Assembly: GCA_905236785.1 (NCBI GenBank)
Contig: CAJOQC010000074.1
Location: 1-17,729, forward strand
Direction: 5' to 3'
DNA length: 17,729 nucleotides
From: an uncultured Selenomonadaceae bacterium
GTDB lineage: Bacteria > Bacillota > Negativicutes > Selenomonadales > Selenomonadaceae
Positions 7,963-16,060 of the stretch are shown in pieces. Both the position numbers and the translations under genes were made by a program. The notes beneath the pieces are model-generated. The model was given only the letters and a program-made list of their open reading frames with translations. It ran no database searches and had not been told where the DNA came from. Position 1 is the stretch's first letter. Each line of letters begins with the position of its first letter.

Positions 7963-8726
7963 AAATTTTCGCCTTCATTAAATCTGTTTGTCATCGTCCT
8001 TTTTATTCGGTTTCTTATCCCTTGGCAAAATTCAAAAAATTCCGCGCTGTCCCGCGGTTTGCCAAAAAGGGGATTTGTTATGCTTTGATCTATTCGCCCC
8101 GGGTTTTTCGCCATAATGACAATTTGCCGCCCCAACACAACAGCTTCTTCAACGTCATGAGTAACCAATATGGTGGTTATGTCGCGGTTTTTCCACAAAT
8201 CAAGAAAAACGCCCTGCATATCTTCGCGGGTTATGGCATCAAGTGCGGAAAAAGGTTCGTCCATAAGGAGCAGTTGCGGGGCGAAAAAAAAAGCCCGCGC
8301 CAACGCCACTCGTTGTTGTTGCCCGCCGCTAAGTTCCGCCGGAAAACGCTCCACCACATCCGCTATGCCCAGCCGCTCAATAAGTTCGTCTAAGTTTTCG
8401 GCGGGGGGCTTTTTTTTGCCGCCTTTTATTCGCCATGGCAAAAGGATATTGTCCCGCACCGTTTGCCATGGCAACAAGCCGTAGTTTTGCGGCATAAAGC
8501 CGATGTCGTTTTGTTTGGCATCACGTTTTTTCCCGGCAATAAAGACTTCCCCCGAGGTGGCTTTTTTTAGCCCCGCGATAATTTTAAGCAGAGTGGACTT
8601 GCCGCAACCGGACGCGCCCAGCACGGCGCAGGTCGAGCCTTTTTCCGCCGCAAGAGACACGTTTTCCAAAACTTCGGTGTCGTCGTAGCGAGCGACAATG
8701 TTCTTTGCCTCTATGTAAAAACTCAT
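7953..8726 (-). CDS. ABC transporter ATP-binding protein (SsuB/TauB-like)
   Basis: The 257-residue ATPase carries Walker A GASGCGKST (37-45), Q-loop Q80 in GFMPQNYGLLPW, signature LSGGQQQR (132-139), Walker B LLLMDEP (152-158), the D-loop SALD and the H-loop VTHD. The aromatic-rich Q-loop is typical of the SsuB/TauB/ThiZ group. The start is put at the ATG at 8726: a TTG two codons upstream lies only three bases from the AGGAGG, whereas the ATG is nine bases from it. The gene follows the substrate-binding lipoprotein by 36 bases and overlaps the permease by 10, so the three form one importer. A C-terminal extension after the H-loop holds conserved-looking IVIMAKNPGRI. Confidence 0.94.
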   Translation of the reverse strand: MSFYIEAKNIVARYDDTEVLENVSLAAEKGSTCAVLGASGCGKSTLLKIIAGLKKATSGEVFIAGKKRDAKQNDIGFMPQNYGLLPWQTVRDNILLPWRIKGGKKKPPAENLDELIERLGIADVVERFPAELSGGQQQRVALARAFFFAPQLLLMDEPFSALDAITREDMQGVFLDLWKNRDITTILVTHDVEEAVVLGRQIVIMAKNPGRIDQSITNPLFGKPRDSAEFFEFCQGIRNRIKRTMTNRFNEGENLCE

Positions 8727-8762
8727 AGCCAAAAGCCTCCTGCGGGGCTAAACATCAACCGC

Positions 8763-9677
8763 TTAATCAAGCACATTAACAACAATATCGTCGTAGTCGT
8801 AAGTGTTTTTTATGAGATCCTTGCCCTTTAGCCACTTGACCACGGAGGTTACTTCTTCCTTCGGGGGCAGTTCGGCGTGACGATATTGGGGAAGGTTAAG
8901 CGTTTGGCGAGCGGCTGGGGGGAAAGCAGATTTTTCCGTCACCATGTCGATATATTCGTCCTGCGGCGTGTTGTTTAGGTAATCCGCCGCCTTGTTGTAA
9001 GCGCGAAGCATTGCGGTCAGTGCGGCTTTTTTCTCGGCGGCGGCTTTTTTTGTCGCCATTATTACGCCGGGGTTTATGCCGAGGGTTTTAGCGTCGGCCA
9101 CGTTCGTTGCCCCTTCGCCCACGGCAACGGAGGCCATAGGTTCGGGTAGGAGCGCCGCTTCGATTTGCCCTGTTTGCAACATCTGCAAACGCACGGGAAT
9201 TTGCGGGACTATCACCTTGTTTATGCCGCGCCCATCCATATTTTCCTTCGCCAAAATGCTGTCAAGGGCGTATTCTATTATGGTGTTTTTGGAAATTGCC
9301 ACGTCCCCCGCAAGATTCTCCATATTTGCGGCGTTTTTGGCCACCAAGCAATAGTTGCCCTCCGTTGCGGCGATTGCCGCCGTGTCAAAGCCCCCGTCTT
9401 TGGCAAAGCACACCGCCAAAAGGTCGCTCACCGCGCCGTCTATGTTGCCGCTTTGCAACGCGCTGTCCCGTTCTTGGGCACTCTTAAACTGTATAAGTTC
9501 CGCATTTACGCCTTCCTCAGCGAAAAAACCTTTTTCCTTCGCCACGATAAAGGGTACGGAATCCACATCGGGCATAAGACCGATAACCAATTTCTCGTCG
9601 TTTTTTTCGCCCGCGCCGCAACCCAAAGCCGCAAGGCACAGGAACAGCATAGCTATAATTCTTGCTGATTTTTTCAT
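8763..9677 (-). CDS. ABC transporter substrate-binding lipoprotein (NMT1/SsuA-like)
   Basis: The 304-residue protein has a lipoprotein signal ending in LAALGC (Cys20; Ala instead of the commoner Leu at -3). The mature part begins KLVIGLMPDVDSVPFIVAKEKGFF, the usual first strand and helix of NMT1/SsuA/TauA binding proteins, and later has QTGQIEAALLPEPMA, where the family places its hinge. Substrates of this group include sulfonates, taurine, thiamine precursors, riboflavin and aromatic acids; nothing in the sequence or its surroundings decides between them. No thiamine, FMN or cobalamin riboswitch was seen upstream. The start ATG lies four bases after the stop of the coiled-coil protein, with AAGAG seven bases ahead. 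Confidence 0.88.
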   Translation of the reverse strand: MKKSARIIAMLFLCLAALGCGAGEKNDEKLVIGLMPDVDSVPFIVAKEKGFFAEEGVNAELIQFKSAQERDSALQSGNIDGAVSDLLAVCFAKDGGFDTAAIAATEGNYCLVAKNAANMENLAGDVAISKNTIIEYALDSILAKENMDGRGINKVIVPQIPVRLQMLQTGQIEAALLPEPMASVAVGEGATNVADAKTLGINPGVIMATKKAAAEKKAALTAMLRAYNKAADYLNNTPQDEYIDMVTEKSAFPPAARQTLNLPQYRHAELPPKEEVTSVVKWLKGKDLIKNTYDYDDIVVNVLD

Positions 9678-9681
9678 TTTA

Positions 9682-10665
9682 TTACTCTTTTGTTTCCTCG
9701 TCGTTCTTGTCGCTTACCAATTCTTTCACGGCTTTTGCGCCGGATTTTATGTAGTAAACCGCCGCATCAATCGTGTCTTTGTTCTCCACATAGGCAGCTT
9801 CCACCTGTCTTTTTACGGTGTCAAGATCTTTTTTCATTTCCTGCGCCGCCGCCAATTTTTCGTTCACTTCGTCCAAAGCCTCGCGGGCATTTTTCAGAGC
9901 GCGGTCGGCTTCGTCGCCGTCCTTTATTGCCGCCTCTTTTTGGCGTTCGTTTTCGATTATGGATTCTTGGCGTTCCTTTTCCTTGCCCGTTACCTTGTCC
10001 AAAAGCCGCCCGAAGAAACTGTCGGATTTATCGGCATAGAGCTGTTCCGTTTTGCCCGTCAAGCGATTTTCTTCTTTGGCAAGGGCTTCCTTTCGCGCCT
10101 CCAAAATTTTTGTTTCGGCCTCTAAGCGTTGTTGTTCCCGTATAAGTTCGGCTTCGCGGTCGGCGATTTCCTTTTGCCTCGTGTTTAGAGCCTGTCGCCG
10201 TTCCTCGCGATGGTTTAGGGTTTCGGCGGAGTTTTCCCGCGCATAGCCCGCCGCCAAAAAGCCCGCACCTGCGGCAAAAGCAAAAAACAGTATAAATAAC
10301 CCTACCTTTGCCCCCGCGCCGAAAGAAAGTTTCGGCGTAAAGAGCCGTTTCTTTGCGGGCTTTTTCCTACCGCCCGCAAAGTATTCGGGAGGCAAACGGT
10401 CGATTTCGCGGACGGTGTTTTTGGTGTAGGTCGGTAAAATTTCGTCCGTCGATTCCTCTTGTATTTCCTCGTGTATTGCCTCGGACGTTTCTTTGCTCGT
10501 CGGTTCTTCGTTGCCTTGTATCTTCGGCAGTATTCGCGTAGGTTCTTCGCCTTCGCCCACGTCGTTTACGGGGTAAAAATCCCCCGCCCGTTTTCCGACG
10601 TAAAATGACATGGGCGGCTCATTGTTTTTGCCGTCGAAAACTTCGTTATCTTTCAAACTTCTCAC
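9682..10665 (-). CDS. uncharacterised single-pass membrane protein with long coiled coils
   Basis: I do not recognise the family. The 327-residue protein has an acidic, probably disordered N-terminal part (1-95), a basic patch RKKPAKKR (100-107), one membrane helix at about 119-141, and then two charged heptad-rich segments (about 150-205 and 225-295) likely to form coiled coils. By the positive-inside rule the N-terminus is cytoplasmic and the coiled coils are outside. Glu, Lys, Ala and Arg dominate the outer part. The GTG start at 10665 overlaps the stop of the preceding gene (GTGA), implying coupling; an ATG at codon 19 is an alternative start. It sits between a DUF2939-like membrane protein and the ABC importer. 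Scaffolding or envelope tethering is possible, but no function can be assigned. Confidence 0.75.
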   Translation of the reverse strand: MRSLKDNEVFDGKNNEPPMSFYVGKRAGDFYPVNDVGEGEEPTRILPKIQGNEEPTSKETSEAIHEEIQEESTDEILPTYTKNTVREIDRLPPEYFAGGRKKPAKKRLFTPKLSFGAGAKVGLFILFFAFAAGAGFLAAGYARENSAETLNHREERRQALNTRQKEIADREAELIREQQRLEAETKILEARKEALAKEENRLTGKTEQLYADKSDSFFGRLLDKVTGKEKERQESIIENERQKEAAIKDGDEADRALKNAREALDEVNEKLAAAQEMKKDLDTVKRQVEAAYVENKDTIDAAVYYIKSGAKAVKELVSDKNDEETKE

Positions 10666-11681
10666 CTGTCTTTTTGAATACGTTTAATTAAAGCCGCCGC
10701 TTCCTCGGCCAATGTATCGGCCTGTTTCAGATTTGTCTGCGCATCGCGGATTGTGGCCACCTTTTTGTCGTCGAGCCAATTTGCATAGCCGTCAGCATAG
10801 GCTATTCGCAAATCGCAAATTCTAAGGAGTAGCCGTTCCAAATCCGCAGCTTCACGCGGCGCTTGCAGTGCGGCCAGTTCCTCTTTGCGTTCTTGCCAGT
10901 CTTTTTTTATTACCTTTTGCATCAAGTCTTTTAATTCGCTGCGGGTCAATTCTTTTCCCAAACTGCCCGCCGCCAAAATTCTTTGAAATTCAAACTCGGC
11001 TTCGCGCATATTCTTGTCGTGTTTGGCGGCGATGCTTTCTGTTTTCTCCATATAATCCGTCATTTGTCGGCGTTTTAGCCCGTTTATGAAAGCCATATAC
11101 TCCCCAAGGTTGGTTACTTCCTTCGCTCGCCACACGCCTTTTTCATCGGCGAATTTTATTTTTAGGTCAAATTCTTCGCCCGTTGGTTTTGCCTTCACCC
11201 GCGCCGACACCTGCGCCGCGCCGTTTTCGCGGTCAACTTCCGCGCCGTCCGTAAAGCCCGCAAAGGCAACATCCAACAGCCCCAAGCGGGAGGCAAGTTT
11301 CGTTCGGTCTATGCCGTCCTCTGTGCTCGTTGTCCACTCGCCTGTTTTTACATACTCCGTTACGGCAGACTTAAAACTTGCCGACAGAGGCTCTTTTATC
11401 AAAAGTCCAAACTCTTTCAGCGCGGCGTAGGCTTCGCCCTCCGTCGGTTCGCTGAGGCCGCCTGCGGTAAAATCATCGTAACCGCTGGCGATTACGGAGT
11501 CTATGTCAACATATTTGGCAAAAGTTTTTTCGTCTTTGCCGTCAATGGCTTCTGTTATCGCTCGGACGGCATATTCAGGAGTCTTACTTTGCTCACCATG
11601 ATAAAGTATAAACATACTTATTACCAAAAGCAATAATCCTCCTGCAAGTGTGACGAATTTCGCTTGAAAATCAAATTTCAT
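10662..11681 (-). CDS. membrane-anchored protein with DUF2939-like domain
   Basis: The 339-residue product has one N-terminal membrane helix (about 9-27) that could be an uncleaved signal anchor, and an outer domain starting TPEYAVRAITEAIDGKDEKTFAKYVDIDSV (34-63; described here by its P-E-Y-A, A-I-x-x-x-D and Y-V-D-x-D-S features). That pattern is typical of DUF2939-type proteins, whose role is unknown to me; the match is from memory. The middle (about 100-195) looks beta-rich, and the C-terminal 140 residues are helical and charged with possible coiled coil. A strong ribosome site (GGAGGG, seven bases before the ATG) and the position as first gene of the leftward series support the start. 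It overlaps the next gene by four bases, so the two products may act together in the envelope. Confidence 0.75.
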   Translation of the reverse strand: MKFDFQAKFVTLAGGLLLLVISMFILYHGEQSKTPEYAVRAITEAIDGKDEKTFAKYVDIDSVIASGYDDFTAGGLSEPTEGEAYAALKEFGLLIKEPLSASFKSAVTEYVKTGEWTTSTEDGIDRTKLASRLGLLDVAFAGFTDGAEVDRENGAAQVSARVKAKPTGEEFDLKIKFADEKGVWRAKEVTNLGEYMAFINGLKRRQMTDYMEKTESIAAKHDKNMREAEFEFQRILAAGSLGKELTRSELKDLMQKVIKKDWQERKEELAALQAPREAADLERLLLRICDLRIAYADGYANWLDDKKVATIRDAQTNLKQADTLAEEAAALIKRIQKDR

Positions 11682-11710
11682 AAATATTCCCTCCTTTTTT
11701 ATATTATCAT

Positions 11711-11716
11711 ATTATA
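11711..11716 (-). promoter_or_regulatory. -10 element for the leftward gene series
   Basis: A perfect TATAAT lies on the minus strand (11716-11711), about 30 bases before the ATG at 11681. The AT-rich stretch around it has other TATGAT/GATAAT options. No good -35 is found 16-18 bases upstream (GTATTT at the 17-base position), so an activator or an alternative sigma contact may be needed. Confidence 0.4.
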
Positions 11717-11757
11717 AAATGAAAAACCATAAAAAATACCGCCATCCCAAAATTCAA

Positions 11758-11787
11758 TACAGTGCATTACAAGAAAAATGCACTGTA
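11758..11787. repeat. perfect 11-bp inverted repeat between the divergent promoters
   Basis: TACAGTGCATT and AATGCACTGTA form a perfect 11-bp inverted repeat around an 8-base AT-rich centre. No T-run follows on either strand, so it does not look like a terminator. It lies upstream of both the trp promoter (-35 starts 25 bases to the right) and the leftward -10 (41 bases to the left), where a dimeric regulator could bind. It is outside the predicted trp leader transcript. Confidence 0.6.
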
Positions 11788-11811
11788 AGATATTATGCAA
11801 AAACAAAATTA

Positions 11812-11840
11812 TTGACAAACAGAAAATTTTATGCCAAAAT
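11812..11840 (+). promoter_or_regulatory. sigma-A promoter of the trp operon
   Basis: A perfect -35 TTGACA (11812-11817), a 17-base spacer and CAAAAT (11835-11840, 4 of 6 to the -10 consensus) precede the T-box leader. Transcription should start near 11847. Confidence 0.75.
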
Positions 11841-11846
11841 AGCGAC

Positions 11847-12130
11847 ACAAACCGTTGAAGCGGAGATAACGTCTTTTGATGCCTCTACAGAGAACCCGCG
11901 TTGCTGAGAGTCGGGCGAGAAACACTTTAGTCAAATGGACCGCCGAGGGCGCAGAGGAAATGCAAATTTTGCGTAGTATTCTGCGACGCGTGGGTATGCG
12001 TCAGTTGCCGGGGGTATGATGGTACTCCGTCAAGCGCACGGCTTTAGTCGTGAATCAAGGTGGCACCGCGGATAATTATTCGTCCTTGAAGGAATGTATG
12101 TTTCATTCCGTCAAGGACGTTTTTGTTTTG
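11847..12130 (+). promoter_or_regulatory. tryptophan T-box leader (UGG specifier)
   Basis: The leader senses uncharged tRNA-Trp. Its conserved T-box AGGTGGCACCGCGG is at 12058-12071, directly before the terminator, and can pair with the first arm of that terminator (TCAAGG with CCTTGA) to form the antiterminator. The stem I apical part CCCG-CGTTGCTGAGAG-T-CGGG (about 11895-11914) matches the GNUG/GAGAG distal loop of T-boxes. A UGG triplet at 11936-11938, followed by A, lies where the specifier codon is expected; by hand folding it is between a TTTGA/TCAAA helix and a GCGG/CCGC helix. A hairpin GACGC/GCGTC (about 11985-12002) can be stem III. Trp biosynthesis genes follow, which agrees with the specifier. 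The exact start of the RNA and the fold are inferred. Confidence 0.92.
12081..12128 (+). terminator. intrinsic terminator of the trp T-box
   Basis: A long stem is formed by CGTCCTTGA with TCAAGGACG (12081-12089 and 12111-12119) and GGAATG with CATTCC (12091-12096 and 12104-12109), with one A-G mismatch and a 7-base loop. A T-rich run (12120-12128, broken by one G) follows. It lies 40 bases before the trpE start and is the default fold when tRNA-Trp is charged. Confidence 0.92.
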
Positions 12131-12167
12131 CGCTCCTTTTGACGGAATACCAACAAAGGAGGAGCGT

Positions 12168-13643
12168 ATGAAAATTTTACCTGACATCAACGTAATAACT
12201 CAAGCGGCTAAAACGGGCAAGTACAACATATTCCCCGTAAGCGCGGAAATTTTGTCGGACTTTATCACGCCCATTGAGACCATGAAAATTCTAAAGAACG
12301 CCTCCGATCATTGCTTTATGTTGGAGTCGGCGCAATCAAGCGACAAATGGGGGCGGTTTACTTTTTTGGGTTTTGAACCGAAAACGGAAATCACCTGCGT
12401 AAACGGCAAATTTGTGTCGGATAAGCTAAAAACAAAAACCGACAACCCCGCAAAATTCATACGGGAAATTTTGGACAAATACAAAAGCCCGCGTCTTTCG
12501 TATTTGCCCCCCTTCACCGGTGGATTGGTCGGCTATTTTGCCTATGACTTCTTTGGCTACGGCGAAAAATCCGCCCGTTGCCCCGTTAAAGATACGGACG
12601 CTTTTCGCGATATTGATTTAATGCTCTTTGATAAGGTTATCGCCTTTGACAATGCGCGGCAAAAAATTATTCTCATCGTCAACATAAAACTTAATGGCAA
12701 CATCGACGAAGAATATCAACGAGCCGAAAAGGAAATCATTCGCCTCGCCCGCTTGCTGAAAACCGGCGGCAAGACCAATGACACGACGGGCAAACTAACG
12801 GGGGAAATAACGCCGCTTTTTGCCAAAGACGAATTTTGCTCCATGGTAAAAAAGGCAAAAGAATACATTTACGAAGGAGATATATTTCAAATTGTGCTGT
12901 CGAACCGTTTAAGCGCACCCTTTGAAGGCAGTTTGCTAAACACCTACAGAATGTTGCGGACGATTAACCCTTCCCCATATATGTTTTATTTTTCGGGGCT
13001 TGATGTTGAAGTTGCGGGCGCGTCGCCGGAAACTTTGGTTAAACTGCAAGACGGCATTTTGCACACATTCCCCTTGGCGGGGACGCGACCTCGGGGCAAG
13101 ACCAACGAAGAGGATATTGCCCTGCAAAAAGAGCTTCTTGCGGACGAAAAGGAGCTTGCCGAACACAATATGCTGGTTGATTTGGGACGCAACGATTTGG
13201 GAAAAATCAGCGAGTTCGGCTCGGTGGCAGTGGAAAGATATCACAGCATCGAAAAATTTTCTCATGTAATGCACATAGGCTCAACCGTGCGAGGGAAAAT
13301 TTCCCCACGGTATGACGCTTTGGACGCGATAACGGCGGTGTTGCCGGCGGGGACGTTATCCGGCGCGCCGAAAATTCGCGCCTGCCAACTAATCGGCGAA
13401 TTGGAGGGCAACAAACGAGGCATCTACGGCGGCGCGATAGGTTATATAGATTTTACCGGCAATATGGACACCTGCATTGCCATTCGTATCGCCTACAAGA
13501 AAAACGGCCGCGTATTCGTAAGAAGCGGCGCGGGAATAGTGGCCGATTCCGAACCGCAAAAAGAATACGAAGAATGTATCAACAAAGCCAAAGCAGTGAT
13601 AAACGCCCTAACACTTGCCGAAGAAGCGGAGGAATATAAATGA
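12168..13643 (+). CDS. trpE: anthranilate synthase component I TrpE
   Basis: TrpE converts chorismate to anthranilate with ammonia delivered by TrpG. The 491-residue protein has the full chorismate-binding domain: GASPETLVKL (284-293), PLAGTRPRG (302-310), ELAEHNMLVDLGRND (329-343), HVMHIGSTVRGK (366-377), LPAGTLSGAPKIRA (392-405) and RSGAGIVADS (452-461). MLES (51-54) and NPSPYMFY (267-274) match the tryptophan feedback site of TrpE and set it apart from PabB. The open frame extends 15 codons upstream, through the terminator tail, but the ATG at 12168 has AAAGGAGGA six bases ahead and is chosen. It is the first gene after the T-box, and its end overlaps trpG by four bases (ATGA). Confidence 0.97.
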   Translation: MKILPDINVITQAAKTGKYNIFPVSAEILSDFITPIETMKILKNASDHCFMLESAQSSDKWGRFTFLGFEPKTEITCVNGKFVSDKLKTKTDNPAKFIREILDKYKSPRLSYLPPFTGGLVGYFAYDFFGYGEKSARCPVKDTDAFRDIDLMLFDKVIAFDNARQKIILIVNIKLNGNIDEEYQRAEKEIIRLARLLKTGGKTNDTTGKLTGEITPLFAKDEFCSMVKKAKEYIYEGDIFQIVLSNRLSAPFEGSLLNTYRMLRTINPSPYMFYFSGLDVEVAGASPETLVKLQDGILHTFPLAGTRPRGKTNEEDIALQKELLADEKELAEHNMLVDLGRNDLGKISEFGSVAVERYHSIEKFSHVMHIGSTVRGKISPRYDALDAITAVLPAGTLSGAPKIRACQLIGELEGNKRGIYGGAIGYIDFTGNMDTCIAIRIAYKKNGRVFVRSGAGIVADSEPQKEYEECINKAKAVINALTLAEEAEEYK

Positions 13644-14203
13644 TATTGCTCATAGACAATTACGACAGCTTTTCTTATAACCTCTATCAGCTTGCAGGGG
13701 AAATCAATCCAAACATAAAGGTGATACGAAACGATGAAATGACCGTTGAGGAAATAGACCGGCTTAATCCTTCGCGGATAATTATATCCCCCGGCCCGGG
13801 GCGGCCGGAAAATGCGGGGATAATAATAAACGTCATAAAAGAGCTTGGCGGCAAAATTCCCATATTGGGCGTTTGCTTGGGATTTCAGGCAATTTGCGCC
13901 GCCTTTGGCGGGAAAATAATTCATGCCAAAAAGTTAATGCATGGCAAACAGTCCCTTATCACCGTTTTTGACGACAATAATTTGTTTAAGAATTGCCCCA
14001 AAAAGTTAAAGGTTGCCCGCTATCATTCACTTGCCGCCGACAAGGACACGCTCCCTGCGTGTCTAAAGGTGACGGCGACAGCCGACGACGGCGAAATAAT
14101 GGCGGTGCAACATGAAAATTTACCCGTTTGCGGCGTACAGTTCCACCCCGAATCCGTTATGACACCGGACGGAAAAACCATGATGAAAAATTTTTTGTGT
14201 TAA
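13640..14203 (+). CDS. trpG: anthranilate synthase component II TrpG (glutamine amidotransferase)
   Basis: A class I glutamine amidotransferase of 187 residues, the normal size for a stand-alone TrpG/PabA. The catalytic triad is C79 (GVCLGFQ), H169 and E171 (QFHPES). The N-terminal [15 protein letters not shown] and the oxyanion region [11 protein letters not shown] are typical. It releases ammonia from glutamine for TrpE; in species with a single copy it may also serve PabB for folate synthesis, which this window cannot tell. It overlaps trpE by four bases. It is not fused to trpD, unlike the enteric arrangement. Confidence 0.95.
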   Translation: MILLIDNYDSFSYNLYQLAGEINPNIKVIRNDEMTVEEIDRLNPSRIIISPGPGRPENAGIIINVIKELGGKIPILGVCLGFQAICAAFGGKIIHAKKLMHGKQSLITVFDDNNLFKNCPKKLKVARYHSLAADKDTLPACLKVTATADDGEIMAVQHENLPVCGVQFHPESVMTPDGKTMMKNFLC

Positions 14204-14255
14204 TATTTTTTATGTTTCCTTCCATTATATTATACCTCAAAAGGAGCGAATAATC

Positions 14256-15281
14256 ATGATAGAACAAGCGATAGTAAAAATCGTCAGCAAAGAAGATTTA
14301 ACCTATGACGAAGCATACATGGTCATGAACGAAATAATGAACGGCGAAACATCGCCGACGCAGAACGCGGCTTTTTTGGCGGCTTTGTCAACCAAAAGCG
14401 CACGAGCGGAAACCACGGACGAAATAGCCGGTTGCGCGGCGGCAATGCGCGCCCACGCCACGAAAGTCGAAACGGATTTTGAGGTTATGGACATCGTGGG
14501 GACGGGGGGCGATAACGCCCAAAGTTTCAACATCTCGACCACCGCCTCCTTTGTGGCGGCGGCGGGCGGCTTAAAAGTGGCAAAACATGGCAACCGCGCC
14601 GCCTCATCTAAATGCGGCACGGCCGATTGTCTGGAAGCATTGGGAGTAAACATTTGCCAAAGCCCCGCCATGTGTCGCAAACTTCTTAAGGAAGTCGGTA
14701 TGTGTTTCTTCTTTGCCCAACAATATCACACGTCTATGAAATATGTGGGGGCGATAAGAAAAGAGCTTGGATTTCGCACCGTGTTTAACATTTTAGGCCC
14801 TTTGACCAATCCCGCTTCGCCGTCCTTTCAGCTTTTGGGGGTGTACGACGAATACTTGGTGGTTCCTTTGGCGCAGGTTTTGACAAATTTAGGCGTAAAA
14901 CGTGCCATGGTGGTCTACGGGCAGGACAAACTGGACGAGATTTCTCTTTGCGCTCCCACTACGGTCTGCGAAGTAAAAGATGGCTGGATTAAAACCTATG
15001 TTATTTCCCCCGAAGATTTCGGTTTCTCTCGTTGCCGCCGCGAGGATTTGACGGGCGGCTCGCCGACGGAAAACGCCGCAACTACCCGCAATATCTTAGG
15101 GGGCGAACAAGGACACAAAAGAAATGCGGTGCTTATGAACGCAGGGGCGGCTCTTTATATCGGCGGCAAAACGGCTGCGCTTAAAGAAGGAGTTGCGCTT
15201 GCGGCAGAAATTATCGACAGCGGCAAAGCAACGGCTACTTTGGAAAAATTTATCGAAATGAGCAACGCGGAGGATGCATAA
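14256..15281 (+). CDS. trpD: anthranilate phosphoribosyltransferase TrpD
   Basis: TrpD joins anthranilate to PRPP. The 341-residue enzyme shows GTGGD (82-86), NIST (92-95), KHGNR (110-114) with an [10 protein letters not shown] loop in place of the commoner SVSSKSGSAD, a GPLTNPASP stretch (181-189) and LDEIS (226-230), the last providing the metal-binding Asp-Glu pair. The ATG has AAAAGGAG nine bases ahead. A 52-base AT-rich gap separates it from trpG, the only real gap in the operon; no hairpin or clear promoter is seen there. The stop shares one base with the trpC start (TAATG). Confidence 0.96.
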   Translation: MIEQAIVKIVSKEDLTYDEAYMVMNEIMNGETSPTQNAAFLAALSTKSARAETTDEIAGCAAAMRAHATKVETDFEVMDIVGTGGDNAQSFNISTTASFVAAAGGLKVAKHGNRAASSKCGTADCLEALGVNICQSPAMCRKLLKEVGMCFFFAQQYHTSMKYVGAIRKELGFRTVFNILGPLTNPASPSFQLLGVYDEYLVVPLAQVLTNLGVKRAMVVYGQDKLDEISLCAPTTVCEVKDGWIKTYVISPEDFGFSRCRREDLTGGSPTENAATTRNILGGEQGHKRNAVLMNAGAALYIGGKTAALKEGVALAAEIIDSGKATATLEKFIEMSNAEDA

Positions 15282-16060
15282 TGAACATCTTAGAAGAGCT
15301 TGCCGACCATGCCCGCGAACGCACGGCGGCGGCCAAAAACAAATGCACCCTTGCCGAAATGAAAACGCGAGCCTTATCAATGTCCAAAGGAAATTTTCCC
15401 TTTGAAGAACAGCTGAAAAAAGACGGGCTTTCCTTTATATGCGAATGTAAAAAAGCCTCCCCGTCAAAGGGGCTTATTGCCGCCAAATTTCCTTATTTGG
15501 AAATTGCCAAAGAATACGAGGCGGCAGGGGCGGATGCAATTTCTGTTTTGACCGAACCAAAATGGTTCTTGGGCGATGCCCGTTACCTTGAAGAAATTGC
15601 CGCCGCCGTAACCTTGCCTGTGTTGCGGAAAGATTTTATCGTTGACGAATACATGATTTACGAGGCGAAAGTTCTGGGGGCGGCGGCAATATTGCTGATT
15701 GTGTCCATACTAAGCGCCAAGGAGCTAAAAGAATACTTGTCCGTCGCCAAGGGCTTGGGGTTGTCGGTTCTTACCGAAGCGCATGATGCGGGCGAAATCG
15801 AAACCGCCGCCAAAGCCGGGGCAAAAATAATCGGCGTAAACAACCGCAACCTCAAGGATTTTTCCGTAGACATCAACAACAGCTTGAGCCTTAGAAATGT
15901 TGCGCCAAAAGACACTTTGTTCGTCGTTGAAAGCGGCATTTCCACGGCGGAGGACATAAAAGCCGCCCGCGATATTAAGGCTGATGCCGTTTTAGTCGGC
16001 GAAGCCCTCATGCGAGCGACGGACAAAAAAGCCAAATTGCGGGAGTTAAAGGGTTTATGA
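15281..16060 (+). CDS. trpC: indole-3-glycerol phosphate synthase TrpC
   Basis: TrpC closes the indole ring from the carboxyphenylamino-deoxyribulose phosphate made by TrpF. The 259-residue (beta/alpha)8 barrel carries the catalytic set: E55 and K57 in CECKKASPSKG, K117 in LRKDFIVDEY, E166 in LTEAHD, N188 or its neighbour in GVNNRNL, and ESG at 217-219 with a phosphate loop VLVGEALMR near the end. It is a single-domain enzyme, not the TrpC-TrpF fusion of enterics. It overlaps trpD by one base and trpF by four. Confidence 0.97.
   Translation: MNILEELADHARERTAAAKNKCTLAEMKTRALSMSKGNFPFEEQLKKDGLSFICECKKASPSKGLIAAKFPYLEIAKEYEAAGADAISVLTEPKWFLGDARYLEEIAAAVTLPVLRKDFIVDEYMIYEAKVLGAAAILLIVSILSAKELKEYLSVAKGLGLSVLTEAHDAGEIETAAKAGAKIIGVNNRNLKDFSVDINNSLSLRNVAPKDTLFVVESGISTAEDIKAARDIKADAVLVGEALMRATDKKAKLRELKGL

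Noticed and set aside
8727..8732. TTG start for the ABC ATPase
   Set aside because: It is only three bases from the AGGAGG; the ATG at 8726 is at the usual distance.
11719..11907. Plus-strand reading frame of 62 codons in the intergenic region
   Set aside because: It runs across the palindrome, the trp promoter and the T-box leader, has no ribosome site and reads as random peptide.
12123..12167. Fifteen-codon N-terminal extension of TrpE
   Set aside because: It begins in the terminator T-run with no ribosome site; the ATG at 12168 has an excellent one.
12168..13643. PabB (aminodeoxychorismate synthase) instead of TrpE
   Set aside because: MLES and NPSPYMFY, the T-box with a Trp codon and the trp gene order favour TrpE.
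14204..14255. Internal promoter or terminator between trpG and trpD
   Set aside because: The gap is AT-rich with TATTAT-like words but no matching -35 and no hairpin.
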